In this document: positions 7,968 to 16,589 of the stretch, one piece after another
How positions within the stretch are numbered: position 1 is the first letter of the stretch
Layout of the letters: the number at the start of each line of letters is the position of its first letter
Origin: Albimonas sp041685625
GTDB taxonomy: Bacteria; Pseudomonadota; Alphaproteobacteria; Rhodobacterales; Rhodobacteraceae
DNA: 64,000 bases
Direction of reading: 5' to 3'
NCBI GenBank assembly: GCA_041685625.1
Contig: JAWLFJ010000002.1
Location: 1 to 64,000, forward strand
Position numbers and translations under genes: made by a program
The notes under the pieces: generated by a model
Databases searched by the model: none
Seen by the model: only the letters and a program-made list of their open reading frames with translations
What the model was told of the DNA's origin: nothing

Positions 7968-8729
7968 ATGACCGACCCCGCCGACGCCCTGGCCGCCGCC
8001 TTCGCCGCGCGCCGCCCGCTCGCGCCGTTTTCGGCGGAGACGCCGCTGAGCTTGCCGGAGGCCTACGCCGTCTCGGCGCGCCTCGCCGCCCGGCGCGGCC
8101 GGCGCGTCGGGCGCAAGATCGGCTTCACCAACAGCGCGCTCTGGCCCCGCTACGGCGTCGACGGCCCGATCTGGGGGGCGGTGCACGAGGCGACCCTCGC
8201 GGCGGCCGACGCGCCCCTGACGCTCTCCGGCCTGTTGGAGCCGCGCATCGAGCCCGAAATCGTGCTCGCGCTCGCCGCCGCGCCGGCGAGCGCGGCGCGC
8301 GAGGATCTGATCGCCGCGCTCGACTGGGTCGCGCCCGGCTTCGAGATCGTGCAGTCGCCCTACCCCGGCTGGCGTTTCGACACCGCGGACGCCGTCGCGG
8401 CCGGGGCGCTGCACGGTCGGCTGATCGTCGGGCCGCGCGTTCCCGCCGGCTCCGTCGCGCCCGACCTCCTGCCGGAGATCTGCGTCACGCTCCTGCGCAA
8501 CGGCGAGCCGATGGAATCCGGGCGCGGCGCGAACGCCCTCGGCGGGCCGCTCGCCGCCCTCTCGCATCTGGTCGAGGTCCTCGCCGCCGACCCGGACGCG
8601 CCGCCGCTGGCGGCGGGCGAGATGATCTCCACCGGCACGCTCACCGACGCCTTCCCGGTGGCCCCGCAGGAGACCTGGCGCGCCGAGTTCGACCCGCCGC
8701 TCGGCCCGCTCGAGATCACCTTCGCCTGA
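7968..8729 (+). CDS. 2-keto-4-pentenoate hydratase-like (fumarylacetoacetase superfamily)
   Basis: A 253-residue protein of the MhpD/HpcG hydratase group within the fumarylacetoacetate hydrolase superfamily. It has GRRVGRKIGFTN near residue 45 and the metal-binding acidic pair in RIEPEIVLAL. GANALGGPLAALSHLVEVLA and a C-terminal GEMISTGTLTDAFPV follow. Such enzymes hydrate 2-hydroxypenta-2,4-dienoates in meta-cleavage pathways, or decarboxylate related oxo-acids. No ring-cleavage dioxygenase is nearby. The ATG at 7968 follows CGGAGG. Linkage to upstream genes is uncertain because of the assembly gap. Confidence 0.85.
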   Translation: MTDPADALAAAFAARRPLAPFSAETPLSLPEAYAVSARLAARRGRRVGRKIGFTNSALWPRYGVDGPIWGAVHEATLAAADAPLTLSGLLEPRIEPEIVLALAAAPASAAREDLIAALDWVAPGFEIVQSPYPGWRFDTADAVAAGALHGRLIVGPRVPAGSVAPDLLPEICVTLLRNGEPMESGRGANALGGPLAALSHLVEVLAADPDAPPLAAGEMISTGTLTDAFPVAPQETWRAEFDPPLGPLEITFA

Positions 8730-8737
8730 CACCGAGG

Positions 8738-8760
8738 CTCGACGAGCGACACGCGTCGAG
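8738..8760. terminator. hairpin between convergent genes
   Basis: CTCGACG and CGTCGAG form a 7-base stem with a 9-base loop, just after the hydratase stop (8729) and before the convergent stop at 8853. No T-run is present, so the terminator role is tentative. Confidence 0.4.
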
Positions 8761-8852
8761 ACTCGCACCTGGCCGGACGGCCGGCGCGCCGATGCGAGAC
8801 CCCCGACGCTCGCCACGACTCGCGATCGTCGGGCAGGGCATGAGACGCGCGC

Positions 8853-9257
8853 TCACCAGACGGGCTCGGGATCGACGGTGCTCACATGGGCCGCGACGAC
8901 CTTCCAGCCGACGTCCTCGAAGCGGACCCAGGTCTGGCTCTGCCGGCCGGTCAGGTCCTTGCCGCGCAGCTTGAATTCTAGGTTCACCACCGCGAAGTCG
9001 CGCCCGAGCGTTAGGATCTCGAGCCTCAGCCGGCGCTCCTTCAGCCCCGGCCCCGGCGGGCGGCGCACCCGATGGGCGTGGATCTCGTCGAAGCCGTAGC
9101 CGTTCTCGTGCATCGCGTAGCGCACGGTGTGGGGCGAGCGCCAGAAGGTGTCGTCGAGCACCGCGACGTCCTTCTCCTCCAGCGCCGTCTCGTAGCGCTC
9201 GAAGAGGGCGCGCACCTCCTCGACCACGTCGGGGATGTTCGGGGTCCGGTCCGTCAT
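8853..9257 (-). CDS. HpxZ/AtzH-like NTF2-fold protein (DUF3225)
   Basis: A 134-residue SnoaL/NTF2-like protein resembling HpxZ and AtzH. Typical segments are FERYETALEEKDVAVLDDTFW, the HENGYGFDEIHAHR region and the C-terminal QSQTWVRFEDVGWKVVAAHVS. HpxZ-like proteins accompany amidases in oxalurate and s-triazine or allophanate-like degradation. Their exact function is unsettled. Its start overlaps the stop of the preceding amidase by four bases (ATGA), so the two are translationally coupled. Cytosolic. Confidence 0.85.
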   Translation of the reverse strand: MTDRTPNIPDVVEEVRALFERYETALEEKDVAVLDDTFWRSPHTVRYAMHENGYGFDEIHAHRVRRPPGPGLKERRLRLEILTLGRDFAVVNLEFKLRGKDLTGRQSQTWVRFEDVGWKVVAAHVSTVDPEPVW

Positions 9258-10408
9258 GCGCCCTCCCAGGCCTCCGCGAGCGCCAGCAGCGTCGCCTCCG
9301 CCCCCCGCGCGGCGAGCACCGAGAGGCCGACGGGCGCCCCCTCGACTTCGCCCGCCGGGAGGCTGATCTGCGGATGCCCCGCCAGCCCGCCATGGGCGCA
9401 GAGGCAGTTGATCCGGTCGCGCACGCGGTCCATCGCCGGCAGCGAGAGGCCGATCTCGGGCGCGGGGCAGGGCGTCGTCGGCATCGCCAGCACCGTCCCC
9501 GCCGGCAGCAGGCCCGCGAGGCGGCCGCGCGCCTCGTCGCGCATCAGCGCCGCCTGCGCCAGATCCGCCGGCGACACGGCCGCGCCCGCCATCAGCGTGC
9601 GCGCGACGAGGAAGGAGAAGCGCGGCGTCTCCGCCTCCACCCAGCCGCGAAAGGTCGCCCAGGCCTCGGCGAGCTGCAGGCTGCGCTGGGCGCGGCCCCA
9701 GACGCTGAGGCCCTGCGGCGCGAGCAGATCCTCCCGGCGCTCCCCGACCAGATCGGAGAGGCGCGCCACCGCGGGCGCCAGCGCCGTGCGCACCGCGGGA
9801 TCGGCGAAGCCGAAGGCGTCCGTCGCGAGGATCAGGCGGCCGGGGAGGGCGCCCGGTCCCTCGCCCAGCAGCGCCGCCCCGACCCGCGCGAAGACGCGCC
9901 CGTCGCGGGCGAACCAGCCGGTCGTGTCCGACGACGGCGCCTGCGTCAGCATGCCGTCCACCGGCAGCCGCCCGTGCGTCGGGCGCATGCCGTAGAGGCC
10001 GCAGAAGCTGGCCGGCACGCGCACGCTGCCGCCGGTGTCGGTGCCGAGCGCCGCGTCGCAGAGCCCCTGCGCCACCGCCGACGCCGAGCCCGAGGACGAC
10101 CCGCCCGGCACCCGGTCCGGCGCCCGGGGATTGGTCGGCGTCCCGTCGAAGGCGTTGATTCCGAGCAGGCCGAGCGAGATCTCGTCGGTCACCGTCTTGC
10201 CGACGAGCTTCGCGCCGGCGCCGAGCAGCGTCTCCACGGCCGAGGCGTTCCGCTCCGCCGGGCCGTGCGTGCGCGCCCAGTCCGGGTTGCCGGCCCCGGT
10301 GACGCGCCCGGCGACGTCGAAGAGGTCCTTCGCCGCGAAGCTCAGCCCGGCGAGCGGCCCTTCCGCCGCGCCGGGGAGTTCGAACCGTTCCACGAAGCAC
10401 TCGCCCAT
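9254..10408 (-). CDS. amidase-signature enzyme
   Basis: A 384-residue amidase-signature hydrolase with a Ser-cisSer-Lys triad. The lysine is in SFAAKDLFDVAG, the cis-serine in PGGSSSGSASAV and the nucleophile region in GTDTGGSVRVPASFCG. The C-terminal part keeps TVLAMPTTPCPAPEIG and GHPQISLPAGEVEGAPVGL. It resembles the AtzE/HpxY-associated amidases rather than GatA, which it would not need to replace. The ATG at 10408 has GGGAGGGG upstream; an in-frame start 60 bases earlier is arginine-rich and rejected. It shares an ATGA junction with the HpxZ/AtzH-like gene, so a shared small-amide substrate is likely. Confidence 0.9.
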   Translation of the reverse strand: MGECFVERFELPGAAEGPLAGLSFAAKDLFDVAGRVTGAGNPDWARTHGPAERNASAVETLLGAGAKLVGKTVTDEISLGLLGINAFDGTPTNPRAPDRVPGGSSSGSASAVAQGLCDAALGTDTGGSVRVPASFCGLYGMRPTHGRLPVDGMLTQAPSSDTTGWFARDGRVFARVGAALLGEGPGALPGRLILATDAFGFADPAVRTALAPAVARLSDLVGERREDLLAPQGLSVWGRAQRSLQLAEAWATFRGWVEAETPRFSFLVARTLMAGAAVSPADLAQAALMRDEARGRLAGLLPAGTVLAMPTTPCPAPEIGLSLPAMDRVRDRINCLCAHGGLAGHPQISLPAGEVEGAPVGLSVLAARGAEATLLALAEAWEGA

Positions 10409-10551
10409 GCCGCCCCTCCCGTCGCCGCGCGCCGGGAAGATCCTGACCGCCCGCCGCACCGCCCGCAAGCGCCCCCGCAGCGGGGTCCGCCGTCGACCGC
10501 GTGCCGAGGCCCGGTGGTCGCCCCCCGTGTCGCGATCATCGGGCGAAGCCG

Positions 10552-11790
10552 TCAGGGGGCGTAGTCGGGCGGGTAGGGCGACCAGCCCTCCCCGGCGAGG
10601 CCGATGCCGTGGCCGAGATCGAACAGCGCCTTCATGTAGACGGGATCGAAGGCCTCGGCCGCCTCCACGTCGAAGTCCCGCGGGATCGCGATGACGTTGA
10701 GTTCGGTCCCGTCGCGCTCCGCCGCCGCGTATATCCGGTAGACGTCGCCGGAGCCCGAGCCCGTGAGCAGGCTGCTCGCCGCCTTGCCGGCGATCGAGAC
10801 GAGGCGCGGGCGAACCGGCGCGTAGGGTTTGTCGAGCTTGTTGTTGATGACGACGTAGAGCGTGCGGTCGATCTCAACGCCCACTTCGGCGTCGAGCAGC
10901 CGCATCGGCAGATCGGGCGTGAACAGCATCACCTGCTGCGTCGCGCCGCCGTCGACGTGCATCTCGTCGTAGCGGCGTCCGTCCGGGGTCCGCACCGGGA
11001 TCAGCACCGGCGGGAACGCCGCCGGGATCGCGGAGGAGGCCTGCAGGACGTCGTGGATCAGACGCCGCGCGCTCGGATGCCGGGTGGCGGCGATGGCCCC
11101 GACGTTCCAGATCACCGGGCGCGAGGCGTCGAGATTGGTGGTCCCGATCAGCAGCACGCGGCCGCGCTCGTGCTCGCGCGCCAGCGCCTCCACGATGTCC
11201 TCGTCGACGTAGTCCTCGATCAGGAGACGATAGCCGCTCGTGTCGCTCACCGCGGTGCCCCCCACCAGCGCGGAGAAGAAGGCCCGGGTCAGCAGCTGAT
11301 CCGTCGTGTAGGTGGTGTAGATCTCCTCCAGGGTGGCGTCGTGCTCCGGCCCGAGAAAGGCGAAGAGCGCGACGATGGCTCCGGTGGAGATGCCGGTGAC
11401 GGCCGCGAATTCCGGCCGGTCGCCCCGCTCGGTCCAGCCCTTCAGCAGCCCCGCGGCGAAGGCGCCGTCGGGTCCGCCGCCGGACAGCGCGAGAGTGGTC
11501 TGCTCGATCGGCCCGCCCGCCGCGATCTCCTCGGCGAAGGCCTGGCGCAGGATGGCGGCGCGCTGGGCGATGATGAGGTCGCGCTCCTCCGGCTCCAGCG
11601 CGTCCCCGAACTCGCGCAGCGCCTCCGCGTCCCAGCGGATGCCGTAGGGCGCGGCCGTGCTCAGCTCCGCCTCGGGCGCGGGCGCGCGCGCGATGACGGT
11701 CGTGCATCCCGCCGTCGCCAGCAGCGCCAGCGCCGCCGCCGCGCGCCGCACGAGCGGGGCGAACCCCGCGTTCACGGTGATCCGACCCAT
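10552..11790 (-). CDS. patatin-like phospholipase lipoprotein
   Basis: A 412-residue patatin-fold lipid acyl hydrolase with an N-terminal lipoprotein signal. The lipobox is LATAGC (C29), so it should be membrane-anchored outside the cytosol. The oxyanion loop is GGGPDG (104-109), the nucleophile elbow GISTG with S135, and the second dyad residue lies in HVDGGATQQ. Patatin enzymes cleave acyl chains from phospholipids with a Ser-Asp dyad. The ATG at 11790 begins the signal peptide directly. The flanking BVMO gene is on the same strand, 98 bases upstream, with no clear functional link. Confidence 0.87.
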   Translation of the reverse strand: MGRITVNAGFAPLVRRAAAALALLATAGCTTVIARAPAPEAELSTAAPYGIRWDAEALREFGDALEPEERDLIIAQRAAILRQAFAEEIAAGGPIEQTTLALSGGGPDGAFAAGLLKGWTERGDRPEFAAVTGISTGAIVALFAFLGPEHDATLEEIYTTYTTDQLLTRAFFSALVGGTAVSDTSGYRLLIEDYVDEDIVEALAREHERGRVLLIGTTNLDASRPVIWNVGAIAATRHPSARRLIHDVLQASSAIPAAFPPVLIPVRTPDGRRYDEMHVDGGATQQVMLFTPDLPMRLLDAEVGVEIDRTLYVVINNKLDKPYAPVRPRLVSIAGKAASSLLTGSGSGDVYRIYAAAERDGTELNVIAIPRDFDVEAAEAFDPVYMKALFDLGHGIGLAGEGWSPYPPDYAP

Positions 11791-11888
11791 GGCCGTCCCC
11801 TCGACTTCGCCCGCCGGCCGCTCCGGCGACGAGAGGATAGCGGGCCGGGACGCGCGCCGCCAAGCCGGAACGGCGCGCGCCGCCCTTT

Positions 11889-13574
11889 TCAGACGCCGGG
11901 CGCGGTGGCCGAGACGAAGTCGCCCACCGGCGCCGCCTCCCCGCCGCCGAGGCGGAAGCCCTCGTAGCCCCCCTCGACCACCCGGCGGCAGATCTCGCGG
12001 TAGCGCGGCATGCCCCCGGCATAGGGCATGAACACCCGCGGCTTGCCCGGCACGTTCGCGCCCAGGTACCAGGAGTGTCCCGCCTGCGGCAGCAGCGTCG
12101 CGTTCGCCGCGTCGTTGACATGCCCGACCCAGGCCTCGGCCGCCTCCGGCGTCGCCTCGATCCGCGTCAGTCCCCGCTCGTTCATCATGGCGATGCAGCC
12201 CGCGATCCACTCGCAATGCTGCTCGATCGCGACCGGCATGTTGGTCAGCACCGAAGGGCTGCCCGGCCCCGTCACCGTGAAGAGGTTCGGAAAGCCCGGC
12301 ACGGCGAGGCCCAGCCAGGTCTTCGGCCCCGCCTTCCACGCCTCGGCCAGCGTCAGCCCGTCCTTGCCGGTCAGGTTCAGCCGGATCAGCGGCCCCGTCA
12401 TCGCGTCGAAGCCGGTGGCGAAGACCAGCACGTCGAGCTCGTGCACCGCACCGGATTCGAGCTCGACCCCCTCGGGCACGATCCGCTTGATGGGATCCTT
12501 GCGCAGGTTCACCAGCGTCACGTTCGGTCGGTTGAAGGTCTCGAAGTAGTGCGTGTCGATCGGCGGGCGCTTCGCCGCGTAGGGATGGTCGATGTCGGCG
12601 AGGTCCTCGGCCGTCTCCGGATCGGTCACGATCTCCCGGATCTTGTCCTTCAGGAACTCCGCGGCGGTGTCGTTCGCCGTCCTGTCGACCAGCAGATCGG
12701 AGAACACCCGCCGGAAGCGCAGCCCCCCGACCTCCCAGCTCTCCTCGTAGAGCCGCCGGCGCTCGTCCTCGTCCACGTCGAACACCTTGCGCCGCGAGAT
12801 GTCGAACGGATGCCCGTTCGCCGTCTGGTGCAGCAGCGCCTTGATCGCGTCGTAGCCGTCGCGGATCTCCCGCTTGCGGTCTTCGCTCAGCGGATGGTTC
12901 CGCGCCGGCACGCTGTAGTTCGCCGTGCGCTGGAACACGGTCAGATGCCCGGCCGTCTCCGCGATCACCGGCGCCGCCTGGATGCCGGTGGAGCCGGTGC
13001 CGATCTGCCCGACCCGCTTGCCCGAGAAGTCGACGCCCTCATGCGGCCACTGGCCGGTGTGATAGGCCTCGCCCGCGAAATCCTCCCGCCCAGGGATCGC
13101 CGGCAGGTTGGCCGAGCTGAGGCAGCCGGTCGCCGTCACCAGATACGTCGCGCGCAGCGTCTCGCCCGCGTCGGTCCGCACCGCCCAGGTCCCGGAGGTC
13201 TCGTCCCACTCCGCGCCCGTCACCTCTATGCCGAAGCGGATGTCCCGCTTCAGGTCCAGCCGGTCGGCGACGAAGTTCAGGTAGCGCCGGATCTCCGCAT
13301 GCCCCGGATAGCGCTCGGACCAGCTCCACGCCTCGTGGATCTCGCGGCTGAAGAAGTAGGCGTAGCCGTGACTCTCCGAATCGCAGCGCGCGCCGGGATA
13401 GCGGTTCCACCACCAGGTGCCGCCGACGCCCTCCGCCCGCTCGACCACGCGCACGCTCAGACCGAGCCGATCGCGCAGCAGATGCAGCAGATAGAGCCCG
13501 GAAAATCCCGCGCCGATCACCACCGCGTCGAAGTCGCGCGTCCCGCGCCCGTCCCGCATCGCGCCTTCCGGCAT
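11889..13574 (-). CDS. Baeyer-Villiger-type flavin monooxygenase
   Basis: A 561-residue flavin-dependent monooxygenase of the cyclohexanone/phenylacetone monooxygenase type. The FAD Rossmann motif is GAGFSG (21-26), and the BVMO fingerprint FAGEAYHTGQWPH lies at 166-178. The NADPH Rossmann motif GTGSTG (192-197) follows. Such enzymes insert oxygen next to a ketone using NADPH and O2 to give esters or lactones. The ATG at 13574 has GGGAGG upstream; a 27-residue extension is open but lacks a good ribosome site. The product ester could be cut by nearby hydrolases, but that is speculative. Confidence 0.92.
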   Translation of the reverse strand: MPEGAMRDGRGTRDFDAVVIGAGFSGLYLLHLLRDRLGLSVRVVERAEGVGGTWWWNRYPGARCDSESHGYAYFFSREIHEAWSWSERYPGHAEIRRYLNFVADRLDLKRDIRFGIEVTGAEWDETSGTWAVRTDAGETLRATYLVTATGCLSSANLPAIPGREDFAGEAYHTGQWPHEGVDFSGKRVGQIGTGSTGIQAAPVIAETAGHLTVFQRTANYSVPARNHPLSEDRKREIRDGYDAIKALLHQTANGHPFDISRRKVFDVDEDERRRLYEESWEVGGLRFRRVFSDLLVDRTANDTAAEFLKDKIREIVTDPETAEDLADIDHPYAAKRPPIDTHYFETFNRPNVTLVNLRKDPIKRIVPEGVELESGAVHELDVLVFATGFDAMTGPLIRLNLTGKDGLTLAEAWKAGPKTWLGLAVPGFPNLFTVTGPGSPSVLTNMPVAIEQHCEWIAGCIAMMNERGLTRIEATPEAAEAWVGHVNDAANATLLPQAGHSWYLGANVPGKPRVFMPYAGGMPRYREICRRVVEGGYEGFRLGGGEAAPVGDFVSATAPGV

Positions 13575-13761
13575 CGCCGAGCCTCCCGTCTCTTCGCCGG
13601 TCTCCGCGCCGGCGGGGCGGACGATAACACGCCGCGTCGCCCGATGCGAAGGCACCCTTAGCGTTCGCGCGCGTTGTGGCCGTCACGTTCCGCGTGTACT
13701 CACGAGCGGCGCAGTCCAGCGCCCCGCCCCGGATCCGGAGTTCGCCCGAGGCCCTCACGCG

Positions 13762-14595
13762 ATGATCCCCGCGCTCCACCCCGCCGCGTCCGCGCCGGCG
13801 CCGAAGATCCCCGCCCGTCTGATCGCGCATCGCGTGTTCGACGACGGCGCGCCCCTCGGCGCGGCGTCCGTCGCGGATCTCGACCGCTTCGACGGGATCG
13901 AGCTCGACATCCGCTGCGGCGAGGACGGCGAGCCGCATATAGAGCATGCGCCGGTGTTCCGCCTCCGTTCGCGCCGCAAGCGCGTGCCGCAGCGATTCGA
14001 CGCGGCGCTGGAGTTCCTCTCCGCCCGCACGCCGGAGCTGCGCACGGTCCTGCTCGACCTGAAGTCCGCGGCCGCGGCGGACGGCGTCGGCCGCCTGCTG
14101 GCCCGCAATCCGCCCCCGTTCGAGACGGTGTTCAACTGCTGGCACGCCGCCGACGTCGCCGCGCTGCGCCGCCGGCTCCCCTCGGCGCGCGTGCTCTTCG
14201 CCGTGGCCCCGATCTTCGCGCGCCGCGCCCCGCGCGGTCGCCTGCGCGACCTCTATCTCTGCAACTCCTACCCGTTCCTGCACCACCGCCGCGGCTACCG
14301 CCCGCCGGAGGGCAAGGCCAACGGCCACGGCATCAACGTCAAGCTGATCTCCACCCGCCGGCTCAGCGCCTTCCTGCCGCCGGCGGTGGACGGGCTCTGC
14401 GTCCACCGGCTGTTCTGCAACGCCGACCTCCTGGACTTCGCGCGCGCCCGCGGCCTCGGCCTCGCGGTCTACGGGCTCGACCCCGACAAGCCGGAGCGCA
14501 TCGCCCGCGTCGCGGCCTTCGCCGACTACGCGATCGTCAGCCGTCCGCGGAAGCGGCGTCTGCGTCTCGCGCCGCCGCAGGCCATGGCGGCCTGA
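13762..14595 (+). CDS. divergent glycerophosphodiester phosphodiesterase-like protein
   Basis: The 277-residue sequence has the outline of a GDPD TIM barrel. IAHRVFDDG carries the first histidine, GIELDIRCGEDGEPHIEHAP carries the acidic pair and second histidine, and a C-terminal strand reads GLGLAVYGLDPDKPERI. It is shorter and more divergent than GlpQ and has no signal peptide. GDPD enzymes hydrolyse deacylated phospholipids to glycerol-3-phosphate. It converges on btaB and the two coding regions overlap by 59 bases at their 3' ends. Proximity to betaine-lipid genes suggests membrane-lipid turnover, as an inference. Confidence 0.65.
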   Translation: MIPALHPAASAPAPKIPARLIAHRVFDDGAPLGAASVADLDRFDGIELDIRCGEDGEPHIEHAPVFRLRSRRKRVPQRFDAALEFLSARTPELRTVLLDLKSAAAADGVGRLLARNPPPFETVFNCWHAADVAALRRRLPSARVLFAVAPIFARRAPRGRLRDLYLCNSYPFLHHRRGYRPPEGKANGHGINVKLISTRRLSAFLPPAVDGLCVHRLFCNADLLDFARARGLGLAVYGLDPDKPERIARVAAFADYAIVSRPRKRRLRLAPPQAMAA

Positions 14596-15241
14596 CCGGC
14601 CCCGCCTCCAGTTCCCGCGACCAGTCCGCGTAGCGCGAGGCGACGCGCGCCTCCCGCCCCCGTTCCGCCGCCGCCTCCCGCAGCGCCTCCGGCAGTCCCG
14701 GCTGCGGCTCGACGTGATAGAGCGCCAGGAACCGCGAAAGCCCCGCGCGCACCCAGCCCGGCAGCCCGTCCTGCATCCCGAAATCGACGACCATCAGCCG
14801 CCCCTCCGGCGCCGTGACGTCGAGCGCGCGCTCCAGCGCCCCGCGCCAGTCCGGGATCATCGAGAGCGAGTAGCTCAGGAACACCCGCTCGAACCCCGCC
14901 TCGCCGAACAGCGCCTCGGGGTCGAACCGGGTGGCGTCGCCCTCGGCGAGCCGGATCCGCTCCGAAAGCCCCGCCGCCTCGACCTTCCCCCGCGCGGTGC
15001 GCAGCATCTCGGAGGAGATGTCCACGCCGAAGAACCGCGCCTCCGGCCATTGCCGCGCGGCGAGGATCAGGTTGCGCCCGGTCCCGCAGCCGATCTCGAG
15101 CACCCGGTCGCCCCTCTCCGGCGCCAGCGCGTCCAGAAGTTCGTCCCGCCCGAGCAGGAAATACTTCCGCGTCGCGTCGTAGATGAAGCGCTGGCGCCGA
15201 TAGACCGCGTCCATCAGCGCGCCGTGGCCGGCCCCGCTCAT
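14537..15241 (-). CDS. btaB: BtaB-like betaine-lipid N-methyltransferase
   Basis: A 234-residue class I SAM-dependent methyltransferase. Motif I is VLEIGCGTGRN, with FFGVDISSEML as the acidic strand and FLSYSLSMIPDW later. The context defines it: it starts inside the stop of btaA with an ATGA overlap. In Rhodobacter sphaeroides and Sinorhizobium, BtaB adds three methyl groups to diacylglyceryl-homoserine to give DGTS, a phosphorus-free betaine lipid. Its 3' end overlaps the convergent GDPD-like gene by 59 bases, so antisense interference is possible. Confidence 0.88.
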   Translation of the reverse strand: MSGAGHGALMDAVYRRQRFIYDATRKYFLLGRDELLDALAPERGDRVLEIGCGTGRNLILAARQWPEARFFGVDISSEMLRTARGKVEAAGLSERIRLAEGDATRFDPEALFGEAGFERVFLSYSLSMIPDWRGALERALDVTAPEGRLMVVDFGMQDGLPGWVRAGLSRFLALYHVEPQPGLPEALREAAAERGREARVASRYADWSRELEAGPVRPPWPAAARDADAASADG

Positions 15242-16464
15242 CCTTCGAAGGCGTAGACGTGTACGCCCCCGTAGATGGCCGAGCGGTCGCGCCGCGTCAG
15301 GTCGTCCGAGAGATCCCGCAGATAGGCGAAGCGCGACAGGGTCTCCTCCCGCACCCGCCCCGGCAGCAGGCTCGGCGCGTCGGCGGTGCGGAACAGCACC
15401 CGTGCTCCGGGCCGCGCCGTCCGCGCGATCTGCTCCCAGAGCGCGTCGAGCTGCGCGTCCGTCATCCAGTCCTGCGCGTCGAGCAGCACGTAGGCGTCGA
15501 AGGCCGGTCCGTCCTCGCGCGCCAGCCGGTCGGTCATCGAGGCCCGCTCGATCGTGGCGCGTCCGGCCCGGTCCTTCACCGTCTCCCAGTTCGCCCGCCG
15601 CAGATAGGGGGGCAGGGGGCCGCCGTCGCCCGGCGGGTAGCGCCGCGCCAGCGCCTGCCAGGCGAACCAGTTCTCCGACAGCGGGAAGTCGCAGAGCAGC
15701 TTGCGCAGACGCTGCTTCAGCACCGCCGTCATGTCGCCGTTGCCGGCCCGCGCCAGGCTCTCGTACTGCGCCGGCGGAATGCCGAGGCCGAACAGCGTCG
15801 CCTTGCGCGAGGCCAGCGTCTGCACCAGTCGCGACTCGAACAGCGGCGCGATGTCGCGGTCGAAGCGCTCGCGCTGCTCCTCGAGCGTCGTCGCCTCGAG
15901 GAAGCTCTCGAGATCCGCGCCGAGGCGCCGCGCGAAGAAGTGTCCGGCGCCGATGAATGCGCCCAGCAGCCCCTGCCGGTAGAGCCCCCGCCCGAACATC
16001 GAGACGCGGCGCCGGCCGCGCCAGTCGCGCACCTCCCAATAGGCCCGGTCGGCGCCCGTCAGGCCCGGCCGGAGATGGCGGTAGTAGACCGAGAGCGCCC
16101 GGTCCCCCTCGCCCTCGCCGAACAGCGCGAAGAACAGGGCGTGGGTCGGCAGCCGCTTCGCCGCCGTCAGCTTCAGCTCCAGCAGCTTGACGTGGTGACG
16201 GTTGAGATCCACCGCCGTCACCGCCTCGGGGTCCGTCAGCAGATAGTGCATGACGTTGCAGCCGCCGGAGCCGATGCAGAAGATCCGCTTGCCCGGGGCC
16301 AGCGCCAGTCCTTCGGCGTCGACCTCCGGATCCTCCCAGATCTGCGGATAGACGAGCCCGCTGAACGCGGTCGTGAAGACGCGCTCCAGCAGCCCCGCGC
16401 TCGTCGCCGCCGAGGCCCTGTGCACCGCCGCGCCCAGCCCCGATCCGGTCCCGCCGTCCTTCAT
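15238..16464 (-). CDS. btaA: BtaA, SAM:diacylglycerol 3-amino-3-carboxypropyltransferase
   Basis: A 408-residue DUF3419/BtaA protein. Recognisable segments are FSGLVYPQIWEDPEVD, IFCIGSGGCNVMHYLL (SAM-binding) and LTDPEAVTAVDLNRHHVKLL. A C-terminal GAGHFFAR...SENWFAWQAL region also fits. BtaA transfers the aminocarboxypropyl group of SAM to diacylglycerol, the first step of DGTS synthesis at the inner membrane. Translationally coupled to btaB. Such genes are usually induced by phosphate starvation; I saw no convincing PHO box in the 125-base leader. Confidence 0.93.
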   Translation of the reverse strand: MKDGGTGSGLGAAVHRASAATSAGLLERVFTTAFSGLVYPQIWEDPEVDAEGLALAPGKRIFCIGSGGCNVMHYLLTDPEAVTAVDLNRHHVKLLELKLTAAKRLPTHALFFALFGEGEGDRALSVYYRHLRPGLTGADRAYWEVRDWRGRRRVSMFGRGLYRQGLLGAFIGAGHFFARRLGADLESFLEATTLEEQRERFDRDIAPLFESRLVQTLASRKATLFGLGIPPAQYESLARAGNGDMTAVLKQRLRKLLCDFPLSENWFAWQALARRYPPGDGGPLPPYLRRANWETVKDRAGRATIERASMTDRLAREDGPAFDAYVLLDAQDWMTDAQLDALWEQIARTARPGARVLFRTADAPSLLPGRVREETLSRFAYLRDLSDDLTRRDRSAIYGGVHVYAFEG

Positions 16465-16589
16465 TCCGCCGCTCCCGATCCCGGAATCCCTTCGCGCCTG
16501 CGGTAGCGACGCCGGGCGCCCGTGTCACCCCTCGGGACCGTCGCAGGGACGTCACGAAGCGTCGGGCGCGGGCGCCGTCGGAATCGCGG

